DNA from: Sipunculus nudus
Lineage: Eukaryota > Annelida > Sipuncula > Golfingiida > Sipunculidae
Length of the DNA: 64,000 bases
NCBI GenBank assembly: GCA_026874595.1
Contig: CM049306.1
Coordinates: forward strand, 54,838,019-54,902,018
Direction of reading: 5' to 3'
Notes under the pieces: model-generated
The model's input: the letters and a program-made list of their open reading frames with translations, nothing else
Database searches by the model: none
What the model was told of the DNA's origin: nothing
Program-made: the position numbers and the translations under genes
In this document: piece by piece, positions 1-11,943 of the stretch
Layout: the number at the start of each line of letters is the position of its first letter
Numbering within the stretch: position 1 is the first letter of the stretch

Positions 1-418
1 TACCTCCTTCTCTCTGTTCTTTTTCCGGTAATCATGGCGTTGTCCCTGCAAATTCCGATGTATGATTATAATGGTTCCTGTTTATTTGTATGAGTTGAGC
101 TGTATCATATTCAGAAACATTTATTGTTTTTAAACAAAACACTTTCTGTAGTAGTACACAAAAATAAATGGGGTAACTGAATCAAGTACTAAAATAATTA
201 AATAATCATGAATCACATATTTTATCAGGTTATTGACTAAATACACAAGACTTCTCAATTGTTGTTTTGTAATGCTCATTTACGCGGATATTCAGTTTCA
301 ATTATAAACTGCAATTGACTCAAAGTGATATATTTTCATGTGCCATTTTCCTGAATAAAAACATGGTGTATCTCTTTTTATTAATATTTAATATTGTCTA
401 CCATACTCCCATACAATA
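1..418. other. AT-rich DNA, nothing identified
   Basis: Presumed RAB24 intron 3. No ORF of note, no repeat ends, no RNA gene seen. Confidence 0.5.
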
Positions 419-3400
419 CAAGTGACCCATGGGTCATGGCGCTCAGCTGACTTGAAAGAGATTCGCAAAAGGAAATTTTATCATCTGAATGGTAGTATAT
501 ACCCATTCAACTGAAGCATCAAACAGATTAACCAACAGGCCAAGCTTGTGTCTGTATTTATATATATATCAAAATAAGAGAAAAAATGTGTAAACTTAAA
601 AAAAAATACAGGTGGCTCCACCAGCCTGCAGGAACTAATAAAACCCCTTTATGGTCAATATACATGCAAAGAATCGTGGTGATCTCTGCATTAGTTGTTC
701 AGATACTTCAGCTTTTGTATCAAATTTTCCATTATTCTGAGGGATACTTCGGAGTCCTATAGCTTGAAGGATATGGGAAACAGAGACCTAATTTCAGGTT
801 TCCACAGACACTTTTCATGGGCCTCCTTGCATGACAAGAATGAAGATTCTAGGTCCAGTCTTTACTATTTGTACCCTGTTGACAGATAACCACAACTTAA
901 AAGGTCTCAAAAATAGAGAAAAAATTTGTAAAAATTAAAAAAATAGAGGTGGCACACCCAGTCTGCAGAAACTGATGGAACACCTCATGATCAATATGTA
1001 TGCGAAAAATCATGACCATCAGTGTTATAGTTATTGAGATACTGCAGTTTTTGTATCAAATTTTTCATTATTCTGGGGGATAATTTGGAGCCATACAGCT
1101 GAAAGGATATGGGTAACAGAGACCTAATTTCAGGTTTCCATGGAGACTTTTCATGGGTCTACCTGTGTGTCGAGAATGAAATTTCTAGGTCCAGTTGTTA
1201 TGATTTGTGCCCTGTTAACAGATGTTCATATCTTAAAAGGTCTCAAAAATAGAGAAAAAAATTTGTAAACAAGGGACCTATGGGTCACGACGCTCAGCTG
1301 TTATATGTGATAAAAAAATATTATTTAGAAATGAGGCACATGCTGGTTTTGTGTGGTAATAAATATAAGCTGTATTATGAGTTGTTGTTGTTTAGCTTAT
1401 GTATGATTTTGATAGTACCTTTGGAGACAGGGAAGAGGATTGATTTAATTTATTTTATTAACAAATGGAGTGCTATTGTCACACAGATTTTGACTTGGCC
1501 ATATAACTTATAAGCAGAATATATAATATAAGGGTTTAACTATTAATTAAAATAAATTACAAATATTGTCCCAAATATTATTATTTTTTTTTTAAATAAT
1601 AAGAGAATCATATGATTTTTTTAAATGAAATATAACTGAAAAGATTATTAAAATAATATTAAAGAATATATTCATGAATGCATTCATGAATACATTTTGA
1701 AAGTATTTGCACTGGTATTCATATACTTTCATTTTTACCTGAATTCCCATTCTTTATGCAAGAAATTTTATAAGGGAGTACATAATCATATTCATATTTA
1801 AATACAATTACAAAGTATTCGCACCATGACTGGTATTTATTCAGTTTTCACCAAACAATGATGTTGAGAATCCAGAATATACAAAATTCACACATTTAAA
1901 TAATGATCATAAGTACCTGGTTTTATGGCTTTTATTTATATTAAAAAATAACTGTAATAAATTCATTTTGGACTAATTTCACATCAATGTACACACTAGA
2001 CACAGTAGGAATCCAGATTAATATTATCAACTGCATCTTTGTCTATCATTAATTTCCATCATATGATCCCTAATGATTAGTAATGAATGATATGATTTAC
2101 TTCTTTATCATTAAAACTGAACTGAAAAATACCATAGGTGACTGCATGGTTTTATTTGGAATACGTGACATTCTATCCATCGATACAAGATTCTTATATC
2201 ATCAGTAACTGCAAGTTAATTTCCTGTTATTATAAACTAACAAATTCCTTTTCTATTTTTCTTTAATTTTTTATTAAAAACCAATAAAAATTTATTAATT
2301 TTTGTTTATTGTTATGTAGTTGGTTAAAACTACTAGATGAGTTGGGTTGGACACCTGGATCAACTGTGGCTGGCCATAAGCTGCCTGGATTCCCCTGTAT
2401 GCCTCTCCTCAAGCATGCATAATTTGCTGAAAGTTCAACAAGGTCAACATACAGGTGACTCAAGAGGGGCTGGAGAGAGCCAAAGTCTGACAGGGTCTCA
2501 TAAAAACATTTATAAAAGCTACAATTTTTGGCCAATTTCTTTCAGCTTTCTGAACTTAAAAGCTGAAATCCTTATGTGTGCATGATATGAAAATTATATC
2601 AACAGTGCTCACAGGAAACAAACGTGCCATGGTCAAAGTTGGGCAAAATTTAAGTTATTAATTTTACATTTATACTAATAACTAATAAAATTTGAAAAAT
2701 TCATAACTAATTTTGGGTATTCAATTGAATCTTGATTAAATAATGTTACATCCCTGACAAAAAATCTCTAGCTTCAGCAATCCCCTTGTTAAGGGAGTAA
2801 ATATATTTCTTGATTTTTTACAAAGTGCATTATGTTTGGGCCCATAACTTAAAACAATTACGCAATACTGACATCATTCTGGCATGTGCTTAGAGAATGA
2901 AAAATACGTATATTATTTATGATTAAAGTCAGATCAGTGGTTTTGATATTAGGCAGTCTTGAAGTGTAACAATGGGTTTTTAATGGAAAAATGAAGTTTT
3001 TCATTAATATCTTGAAGGTATTAAGTCCTAGTGACCAAATTCTTGGCATGGTAGGGGATTTTGGAGACATCTAGCTGTATGCCAAATTTAAGGAACTAAG
3101 AGCTGAAGCTGGGGAGCTGAGCTCTTGCAAACTGCATAACACTAGCTTGATGTAAACAATATGTTACATGGTGCTTGAAAACTTGAATAAAATCTACAGT
3201 TTTTGATCAACTGGTTTCAAATTTTTGGTGTTAACAGTTGAAAAGGTAACAAAAACATGCTGAGAAAATTAAATCCACAGTACTCACAGGAAAAAAACGT
3301 GCCATGGTCAAATTTGGGCAAAATTTAAGGTACCAATTTTTTATTTTTATTAATATTTTAAAAAATTTAAAAGATTTTCATCTAATTTTGGGTATACAAT

Positions 3401-4600
3401 TTAATTTTGATTAATTAAAGTTATATTACTGGAAAAAAGGTCCATAGCTTTAACATGTTTTGTGTTAAGTGATCAAATATCTTTCCTGATTTTTTACAAA
3501 ATGCATTATGTTTGGGTCCATAACTTTTTTAAATTATATAATACAGACATAATTTCTTGAATGTACATAGGAACTATAAAGAGGAATATTTATGGTAAAT
3601 ATGAGGAAAAACAGATGAGTGGTTTTGATATTAGGCAGTCCTGAAGTGTGAAAATAGGTTTTTAATATAAAATTGAGGTTTTTCCTTAATTTCTCAAAGG
3701 AACGGAGTCGAAAAGACCCAGTTTTCGGCTTGGTAGGAGATCTTGGGGACATCTAACATTATGCCGAATTTTGGATTCCTAGGTCTTACGGTTTCAAAAC
3801 GTGCCACATCTATGGACGGACGGACGGACAGACGGACGGACGACGGACAATGGACCACGACTATAGCTCAGATGACTTATAGTCAGCTGAGCTAAAAAAC
3901 CTGAACAAATACAGGTGGTGCAACCAGTCTGCAGAAACTGATGAAACACTCCATGATCAATATCCATGCAAACAATTCTGGTTATCTCTGCATTAGTTGT
4001 TCAGATATTTCAGCTTTTGTATCAAATTTTCCATTATTCTGAGCTGTACTTTGGAGTGCCATAGCTCAAAGGATATGGGTAACAGAGACCTCATTTCAGG
4101 TTTCCATGGAGACTTTTCATAGGTCTCTCACTGTGATAAGAATGAAGATTCAAGGTCCAGTCTTTACGATTTGTGCCCTGTTAACAGATGTTCACATTTT
4201 TAAAGGTGCCAAAAATAGAGAAAACAATTTGTAAAGAATCGAAAAATAAAGGTGGAGCCAACAGTCTGCAGAAACTGATGAAACATCTCATGATCAATAA
4301 GTGTGCCAAAAATCATGACCATCAGTGATGTAGTTAATGAGATATTGAAGTTTTTGTATGATATTTTTGACTATTCTGTGGGGTACTTTGGGGCTCAATA
4401 GCTCAAAGGTTATGGGTAACAGAGACCTAATTTCTGGTTTCCAAGGAGATTTTTCATGGACCTCTCAGAATGTCAAGTTACAAGTTTCTAGGTCCAGCGG
4501 TTACGATTTGTGATAGGTTAACGGACGGACAGAGGGACAGACAGACGGACAAAGGGTGATAGCTTTTGCTCAGATGTCTTACAGTCAGCTGAGCTAAAAA
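419..4600 (+). mobile_element. Family A hairpin-ended repeat, split by nested element B1
   Basis: The 5' end at 419 reads CAAGTGACCCATGGGTCATG and then CGCTCAGCTGA. The 3' end at about 4568-4600 has a near-palindrome ending TCAGCTGAGCTAAAAA, just after a GACG/GACA tract (about 4519-4551). The core is a tandem array of about 330-bp units (marked by CAGAAACTGATG, GGATATGGGTAACAGAGACC and GATTTGTGCCCTGTTAACAG): two units at 600-1269 and two at 3898-4500. Between them lies B1 (1270-3897). No protein is encoded. The termini match those of B1 although the cores differ. Confidence 0.7.
1270..3897 (+). mobile_element. Family B hairpin-ended repeat, copy B1, inserted in A
   Basis: Starts CAAGGGACCTATGGGTCACG then CGCTCAGCTG, and ends with the near-palindrome AGCTCAGATGACTTATAG... 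GAGCTAAAAA at about 3864-3898. The last 1.3 kb are two diverged tandem modules of about 650 bp (about 2600-3100 and 3270-3790), each with ACAGGAAA-AACGTGCCATGG, ATGTTTGGGCCCATAACTT, GTGGTTTTGATATTAGGCAG and ATCTTGGGGACATCTA, followed by a GACG run at 3818-3847. B2 at 47124-51110 is the same element inverted. AAAC may flank both sides as a target duplication. Confidence 0.75.
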
Positions 4601-6187
4601 CAAAAATATTTTGCAAAAAACAAATATTTTGGTATTACATATAATTTAACAGCATATGAAGCTGTCATTATCTTATCATTAGAGTTATTTTGAGAATGGT
4701 GCCACACATGCAGCCTCCCTGTTTTGGAACCTAACTACAAATCATCAGCTAGACGCATGATAACAACCTCTAAGAGGAAATATAAAGAGAAAAATATATT
4801 TAAACTGTTAGTAGCAGTTGAGTCTTTCAGTTACTATTCACCATGCAAAATATACTTATAGCTGTATCAATGTGTCACTTTGTATGGTTTTATTCATCTA
4901 GCCCCACAAACCATTTATGATAAAGGGTGCCATGTTATTACAAATCTTCTAATTATTTAGGCAGGCTCACTATATAAGTTTGTGTGTTTTATCAAATGTT
5001 GCATGCCATTGCAAAAAGGCCTAAAATTTGATGACCAGTGACTAAAGGAGGTATTCTATGTTACTGTAGCATCTAGAAGCCTACATAAAATGTTATGATG
5101 AAAAAAGCCTAAACAGATTATGCATACATCTATTTCATAAAAATATTATTATTAAAGATCATATGCAACTTTTAATAAAATATTGTCTGCAAAGCCTTCA
5201 GAGAGTGTTAAACTTCTCAATTGCCATTTTTTTGTCCAATGCACATTCCAAATTAAAATTCCAAATAGTCTTCCTTGCTGAATACTAATGTGTCTAAGAG
5301 AAACATAGATAGCTGCACCAATAGCTCATTGTGCGGCACTGCAAAAGAGGAAATTTTCAAACAGTGGGGGATAGCTGACCTAATGCCACACCAGCAAGTT
5401 AGTTAAGGAATTTTCCTGAAAGGTGACGATAGCATAATGTGTTTTCCAACAGGGGTGGAAAAAGCTGTTGCTACCAAGCACTTTCAGCTGCAGTGCATAT
5501 TGACCAAAACCTCCAGGAACATCTGATTGTGATTGGTTAAATATTATGCAGAATGGAATTCCTCAGAGACAGCACCTCCTGGTGGCCAAACCTGATGGAC
5601 AACTGAGGTTTTTCGCAGTGGTTACAGCGGAGCAAATACATGGGCATAGCGTAACCCTTGCTTATGGAGCTAGGGGTGATTCTTAATCCATGTCAGGTTT
5701 TATAAGGTTTTAAATGCTTGTCCAATGCAAGATTACTTAAACATTACAATTCCATACTGGTTTCAATCATGAGGTGATATTAGTGAGTAAAGATTTAATC
5801 AGAGTTGATCAAGACCAAGGCAAAGAGACAGGGCCATTTATTGTTGGGTGGTACATCTGTTTTCTAATGGAAACTGCTACTGGTCCTCACATCTGGTGGA
5901 GAAATTTGGAACTTTAACTGCTTGAAGAATGTCTTAATTTTATGAGAAATATATTCTCTTGGGTGGACCAGTTATCTTAAGTGGGCACACATTACGGGAT
6001 CTCCTCTCTTGTCTTCTTGTATGTGGGTGTACCAGATATTTAAAAATACTGGCAGGTTTCCATGAAAGAGAACTGCACATGGGCCTTGAGGGAGAGAAGC
6101 AGCCCTTTAAATCCCAGATTTGATCCATACTCAGAATCAGATGGAGGATTACATCTACCGTTAAAACTGTGTAAAAGTAACCAATAA
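4601..6187. other. AT-rich DNA between repeats, nothing identified
   Basis: No conserved ORF, no terminal repeats and no RNA gene recognised. Presumed RAB24 intron 3. Confidence 0.4.
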
Positions 6188-9100
6188 CAAGGGACCTATG
6201 GGTCACGGCGCTCAGCTGATCATGATGTATCACCATTGTGATACTATATTTAGTCGACAAACCTTATGAATATCATGGACCTATTAGGCTATTATAAAGG
6301 ATTATAATGTAATATGCGAGTAAATCATGTATGAAATTACCTGACTGATGGATTAATATGGAGTAAATATAGTGGTTTATTTTTTATTTATTTGGGAGCT
6401 GTTGAAAATAGCAATATATTTGAGCAAATATGAATGCAATGACAGTACACTAAGCAGTGGTAGAATGATGATAAGGCTATTTGTTGAAGTAGTGTATAGA
6501 AGTCTGCAAGATTTCAATTTGACATATATAATGTTATTATTAACTATGCTGAAGAGTGGATTTATGAATTGTGACTGTATGACATGATATCTCTTAGGTC
6601 TTGACAAGGTACATTATATTGATGCCCACCACATCTACATATTACACAATATTGACATAATTTCTGGCACGTACATAGGCAACAAACAGTTATACAATAT
6701 ATAAAAATATGAATATATCTGATTCAACTTGTTCTCGTTTACTGAGGCTGACATTGGGATGGGGTTCGGAGAAGGAAACTGTGGGCAGCAAGGAGGGTTG
6801 GATGTAGAGAGAAAAGGAGATAGAGAGAGAGGGAGCATTCAACAGTACTTAAACACCTGGAAGGTTAAAATCTAAAATATTATGAAATGTAGATAAAGTC
6901 TGAGAGAAAGAGGTAATCTAGGCTATGGTTGGTTGATATGATTGAAGAAATTGTTGCAAATAATATTTTAAGATCTGACCTTGCGCTTTCATTGGATACC
7001 TTTTTGACAGGCTGTTGACAGTTCAACATTTTACACATTTGTTTAATGAGATCCAATTTTTTTAATTTAAACTTTAATTAAACTGTTTTTTCCATTTTAT
7101 GATATGTATACAGTTGCTATAAAATCCCCACTCCACAGGCGGAAGGACTTGATGGAGGGGGGGGGGGTTACGTTTGGAGTTACAACGCCTCTGTCTCTCT
7201 GTATATATTTTCTTCAAATTATTAAATTTTATGCTATAGCAATAGCACTATTGTTGACGGTGCGAAGGAGCAAGGACTTAGTGGGGTGGGGGAAGGGGAT
7301 GGTGGAAGTTACAATACCCTTGCATATACGTACAGGATATGAAATTTAATTAATCAGAGCTTACAGGAAAAAAAAGTTTATTCATAATTATTAAATATTT
7401 AAAACAGGCAAGAAAGCTAGAGAAACAAAGCAAATAATTTTTATTCCCATTCTTCTGAGCCAGGAAATTATGAACAATTTTTACATAAATTCCCTTTTTT
7501 ATAACATCATTTTTTTCCAGGTTTGAAAATGTAACTATACATTTAGAGTATAACATATATATGTGAATATTTCAGTTGATTCACATTTCTTAATTGCATC
7601 AACATATATATCTAATAAATTAGGTTTATAGTACCTGTCAACATAATGGGGTGGAGGGAGGAAGGGAGGCATAGGGGTGAGAGAGAGAGAAAGAGAGAGA
7701 GAGAAAGAGAGCTAGAAAGAGAGAAAGGGAAAGAGAGAGGAGAAAGGCTCTCTGGTAATTACTGCCTGACCCAGCCTGACCCAGACAATCACAGAAGCAG
7801 TAGGCAAGAAGTGAAGGTGTTATGTAACAGCCTGGAACACTGTTAACCAATGACTTGATGTAAACATTCAAGACATGGTGCTATAAATATGGGTCACTGT
7901 GCTCAGCTGAAGTTGGCCTTGAAGGTAAAAATCTAAAATAATAATGGAGATCAAGTCTAAGATGAAAAGGTAATATATGCCATGGCTGGTTGACATGATT
8001 GGTTTGTATTGATGAGTGAGAAATTGTTGCAAATAATATTTTGTGACCAAACCATGCATTCTCTAATGTCAAAATTGAAGCATGTGAGCAGTTTGTGAAC
8101 ATAAGATGTATATTATTACCATGATCATTGGCTGGCTTTTTGATAGTTTGTTGCCAGTTCAGTAGTTTACACATTTGCTCAATTGGATCTATTTTACATA
8201 ATATATATTATTAAATATATGTATTTTTATTTTATAAAATGTATACAGTTGAAATATAACTGATGTCTCCAGTCCCCAGATGCAAGAACCTGGTGGTGGT
8301 GGTTGTGGGGGGGGGGGGGGGGGGAGGGCTGGAATGATGGGAGTTACAACATCTCTGTATTAACATAGTGTATATACATATAGGATTTCCACTTAATTCA
8401 ACAATACTTACAGGATTAAACAGTCCATTCACAATTACATAATATTTAAAAAAGGACAGACAGACTGTTAGACAAACAAAGCTGATAATATATTTTAATA
8501 TTTTAAAGTTTTTCATCTGCAATATTACACATCTGAATACATAAGTTGCTTTCAAATTTCAGACTTTAATGGCTTAAATCCATACACATACAGCATATGA
8601 AAGTTATTTCAACAGTGCTTAAAGGAAAAATTTCATAATTAGTATATATATTTAATGATAATTGAGAGATGATGGACAGACAAGAGCTGATCACTTTATG
8701 TTCCATTCTCCTGGGGCAAGAATATGTTTCAATATTAGATCTTAATTTTTTTCTAATCCAATTATCTTTCAAATTGAAAAAATTGTACACATTTGCAATA
8801 ATAACTAATGTCCCAGTGCACAAGTGACGGTGAGGTGCTAAGGATCAATGACAGCCCGGGGGGGGGGGGGGAAGAGATGGGATTAACAACACTTTTGCAT
8901 AAACATTCAGGGCAAACAAAGCCTGATCTCCAATTCTGCTGAGGCTCGAAAATAATGAACACATGTTTGTATTAGATCCTCATTTTTTTATTTTAAGTTT
9001 AATTTTTATACATTTCCAATATAACATATATTTCTGAATATAAACGTTGATTCATAATTCTAAATTGCATCATCATAAATCTCAATCTTGTCATGTAACA

Positions 9101-10690
9101 CCACATCATGCATACAAATGGGAGGGGGTGTGATATGAGAACAATTGTACACCTGTCACAGCAGGGGATCTCCCCCAGTGACTGAAACAAATCAGGAACC
9201 CTGGCATAGCTGACTTCCAGTGACCTGGAGTGGCCTACCTGCATCTGGAACAAAGCAAGTGACTACAATAGACCCTCAAGATAAAATTCAATAACTAGCC
9301 TAATTTTCAACCTTTTAGTTTCAAATTTCAGATTTAAACACATTAAATACTTATGTTTACATTCTGAGAAAATTAAATCAACAGTACTCACAGGGAAAAA
9401 ATGTGCCATGGTCAAAGTTGGGTAAAATTTCAGGTACTGATTTTATGTTTATGCTAATAACTTATAAAATTTACAAAATACAGATCTAATTTTGGGTATA
9501 CAATTGAATCTTAATTAAACAAAGTTATATACTTAAAAAAAATTCTCTAGCTTCAATAATTTTCATGAAACCTGAGTAAATATTTTTCCTGACTTTTTAC
9601 AAAGTCAATTTTGTTTGGGCACATAACTTAAAACAAAACGCAATACTGACATCATTTCTGGCATGTGCATAGCGAATGTATAGAAAAATATGTATATTAT
9701 ATATGATCAAAGTCAGATCAGTGGTTTTGATACTAGGCAGTCCTGAAGTGTAACAAAGGGTTTTTAATGAAAAAATGAAGTTTTTCATTAATATCTCGAA
9801 GGAATTAAGTTCTGGTGACCAAATTCTTGGCATGGTAGGGGATTTTGGAGACATCTTACTGTATGCCTAATTTAAGGAACTTAGAGCTGAAGCTGGGGAG
9901 CTGAGCTCTAGCAAACTGCATAACACTAGGTTGATGTAAACAATATGTGACATGGTGCTTGAAAACTTGAATTAAATCTACAGTTTTTGATCAACTGGTT
10001 TCAAATTTTAAATGTTAACAGTTGAAATGCTAACAAAAACATGCTTTGAAAATTAAATCCACAGCAGTTACAGGAAAAAACGTGCCATGGTCAAAGTTGG
10101 GCAAAGTTTAAGGTACCAATTTTTTATTTTTGCTAATATTTCAAAAAAATTTAAAAGATTTTGATCAAATTTTGGGTATACAATTTAATTTTGATTAATA
10201 AAAGTTATATTACTGGAAAAAAAGTGCTTAGCTTTAACAAGTTTTGTGTTAAGTGATCAAATTTTTTTCCTAATTATTTACAAAATGCATTATGTTTGGG
10301 CCCATAACTTTTTTAAATTATATAATACAGACCTAATTTCTGGCATGTACATAGGAACCATATAGAGGATTATTTATGGTAAATATGAGGAAAAACAGAT
10401 GAGTGGTTTTGATATTAGGCAGTCCTGAAGTGTGAAAATAGGATTTTAATAAAAAATTGAGGTTTTTCCTTAATTTCTCAAAGGAACAAAGTCGCAAAGA
10501 CCCAGTTTTCGGCTTGGTAGGAGATCTTGGGGACATCTAACATTATGCTGAATTTTGGATTCCTAGGTCTTACGGTTTCAAAACGTGCCACATCTACGGA
10601 CGGACGGACGGACAGACGGACGGACGGACGGACGACGGACAATGGACCACGACTATAGCTCAGATGACTTATAGTCAGCTGAGCTAAAAA
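6188..10690 (+). mobile_element. Composite family B/C hairpin-ended repeat
   Basis: A family 5' end lies at 6188 (CAAGGGACCTATGGGTCACG, CGCTCAGCTGA) and a second, decayed one at about 7880-7911 (ATGGGTCACTGTGCTCAGCTGA). The common 3' hairpin end is at 10653-10690. The 3' 1.35 kb (about 9330-10690) match the two modules of B1. The middle is a different set of tandem modules (C, about 6840-9100) marked by poly-G runs at about 7159, 8308 and 8861, GTTACAAC, TACAGGAAAAA and GACAGACAAAC. No coding capacity. It could be one 4.5-kb element or a smaller one nested in a relative. Confidence 0.55.
7677..7741. repeat. (GA)n-rich microsatellite
   Basis: Purine tract of GAGA with scattered A inserts. It keeps short ORFs open on both strands that are not genes. 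Confidence 0.8.
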
Positions 10691-11796
10691 TTGATTAATA
10701 TATTTCAATCTAATGGTGCTAAGGGGTGGGTCCTAAGGCAAGAAGTGGTTCAAACCATTAACATTTTGCCCTGGATAGAGACATGCACTGTATGAAATGT
10801 ATTTTATTGGTATCTTTTTTACTAGCAGAACACCAATAATTTCCACATGTGACATGTGACATCAGGGTTTAAGCGTATATGCAAAATGGCAGCTCCCATA
10901 AGTGGTTTAGAGAACTATGAGAAATAAACCTGTTAGGTTTTGTATTGGGGGATGCAATGTGAAAGTACTCAGAGGACAGCCCCCAGGATGAGAATCTATC
11001 TGTAGAGAGAGTTTTGTGGCAAGAAGATGTGTGTTGGCAGAGTTTAATGTGGGTTAACACATTTTTTGGGCCATGCCAATATCCTAAAAAAAAATTACAG
11101 AAGGATTTGGCCTGTGCATATCATATGATCTCTCCCTCTAATTTGAGTGCATAAAGTGGGTATGGAAACGTGTTCTCCCACTGTTTGCAACATGCTTCCT
11201 TTTTAGTTCATAGGAGAAACACTTGAGGAGATTGGTCACAAGGCAATGTGTCCTATTCAGGTGAATGAACAAGGTCCACTAGTACCTAAAACTTCCTTGT
11301 TCTTATAATCAAGGCCCCTCAAGCAGGTTACATTATATTTAGGTTTGTGAACTGAGCATTGTATGGTTGTACAAGTTCAGCTGTAAAGGACACACTTTTT
11401 TTTAACAAAAGTTGAAGACTTATATCAGTACTTCAACATGGTGCCCTATATAAACTGCAGATTGATCAAAATACCAAAGAAAATGATTGATTTTTATTTT
11501 TTCAACATAATTTCATTTGTGAACATAAGTTAACTTTTACTGTTCCTAGCTATAACTGTATTCATACTCTTGAAATGATTTTCTTACTATTTTCTATGTT
11601 TAATCTTTTATTGGTATGTTTAATTAACTAACCTGACACTTGATAGACAATTCTTTTCATAGCATTATGACACTAAAAATCATAATTAAAGCTGGTTTCA
11701 TTCTTTCACATAAATTTTAAATAATTCATCCCTCTCACCCACATAAACATAAAAGTTTCTTTTTCTCACACATGCATAAACACAAGTCTCACTTAC
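10691..11796. other. RAB24 intron 3, proximal part, nothing identified
   Basis: No exon with a Rab TKxD or SAK motif could be read on the minus strand. No repeat structure recognised. Confidence 0.5.
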
Positions 11797-11943
11797 CTCT
11801 TCGTTCATTTTAAGCTCCTTTACCCAGAAGCGAGCTTTTTCAAAACTTGTTTTATCTGTAAGGTCATAGCATACAATGGCCGCCCTAGCTCCCCTGTAGT
11901 AGATCCTACTCATCGCTTCATACCGCTCACTACCAGCAGTATC
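11797..11943 (-). CDS. RAB24: RAB24 coding exon 3
   Basis: Residues 63-111. It opens with DTAGSE (G3 motif, serine for the usual glutamine) and continues through switch [20 protein letters not shown] and [11 protein letters not shown]. The acceptor TTTAG precedes GAT and the donor is GTAAGT. It is the last RAB24 exon seen in the window. Confidence 0.94.

Noticed and set aside
1-44. Minus-strand frame GQRHDYRKKNREKEV after a CAG, possible next RAB24 exon
   Set aside because: It would join exon 3 in phase but lacks the preceding CGTKxD block, the acceptor has a poor pyrimidine tract, and the match to RAB24 is only a basic stretch.
4690-4730. Minus-strand GGCMCGTIL reading, resembling the Rab CGTK block
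   Set aside because: The invariant lysine and aspartate of TKxD are missing and there is no flanking Rab sequence.
5940-6260. 106-codon minus-strand ORF
   Set aside because: Runs through the 5' end of a family B/C repeat at 6188 and has no recognisable domain.
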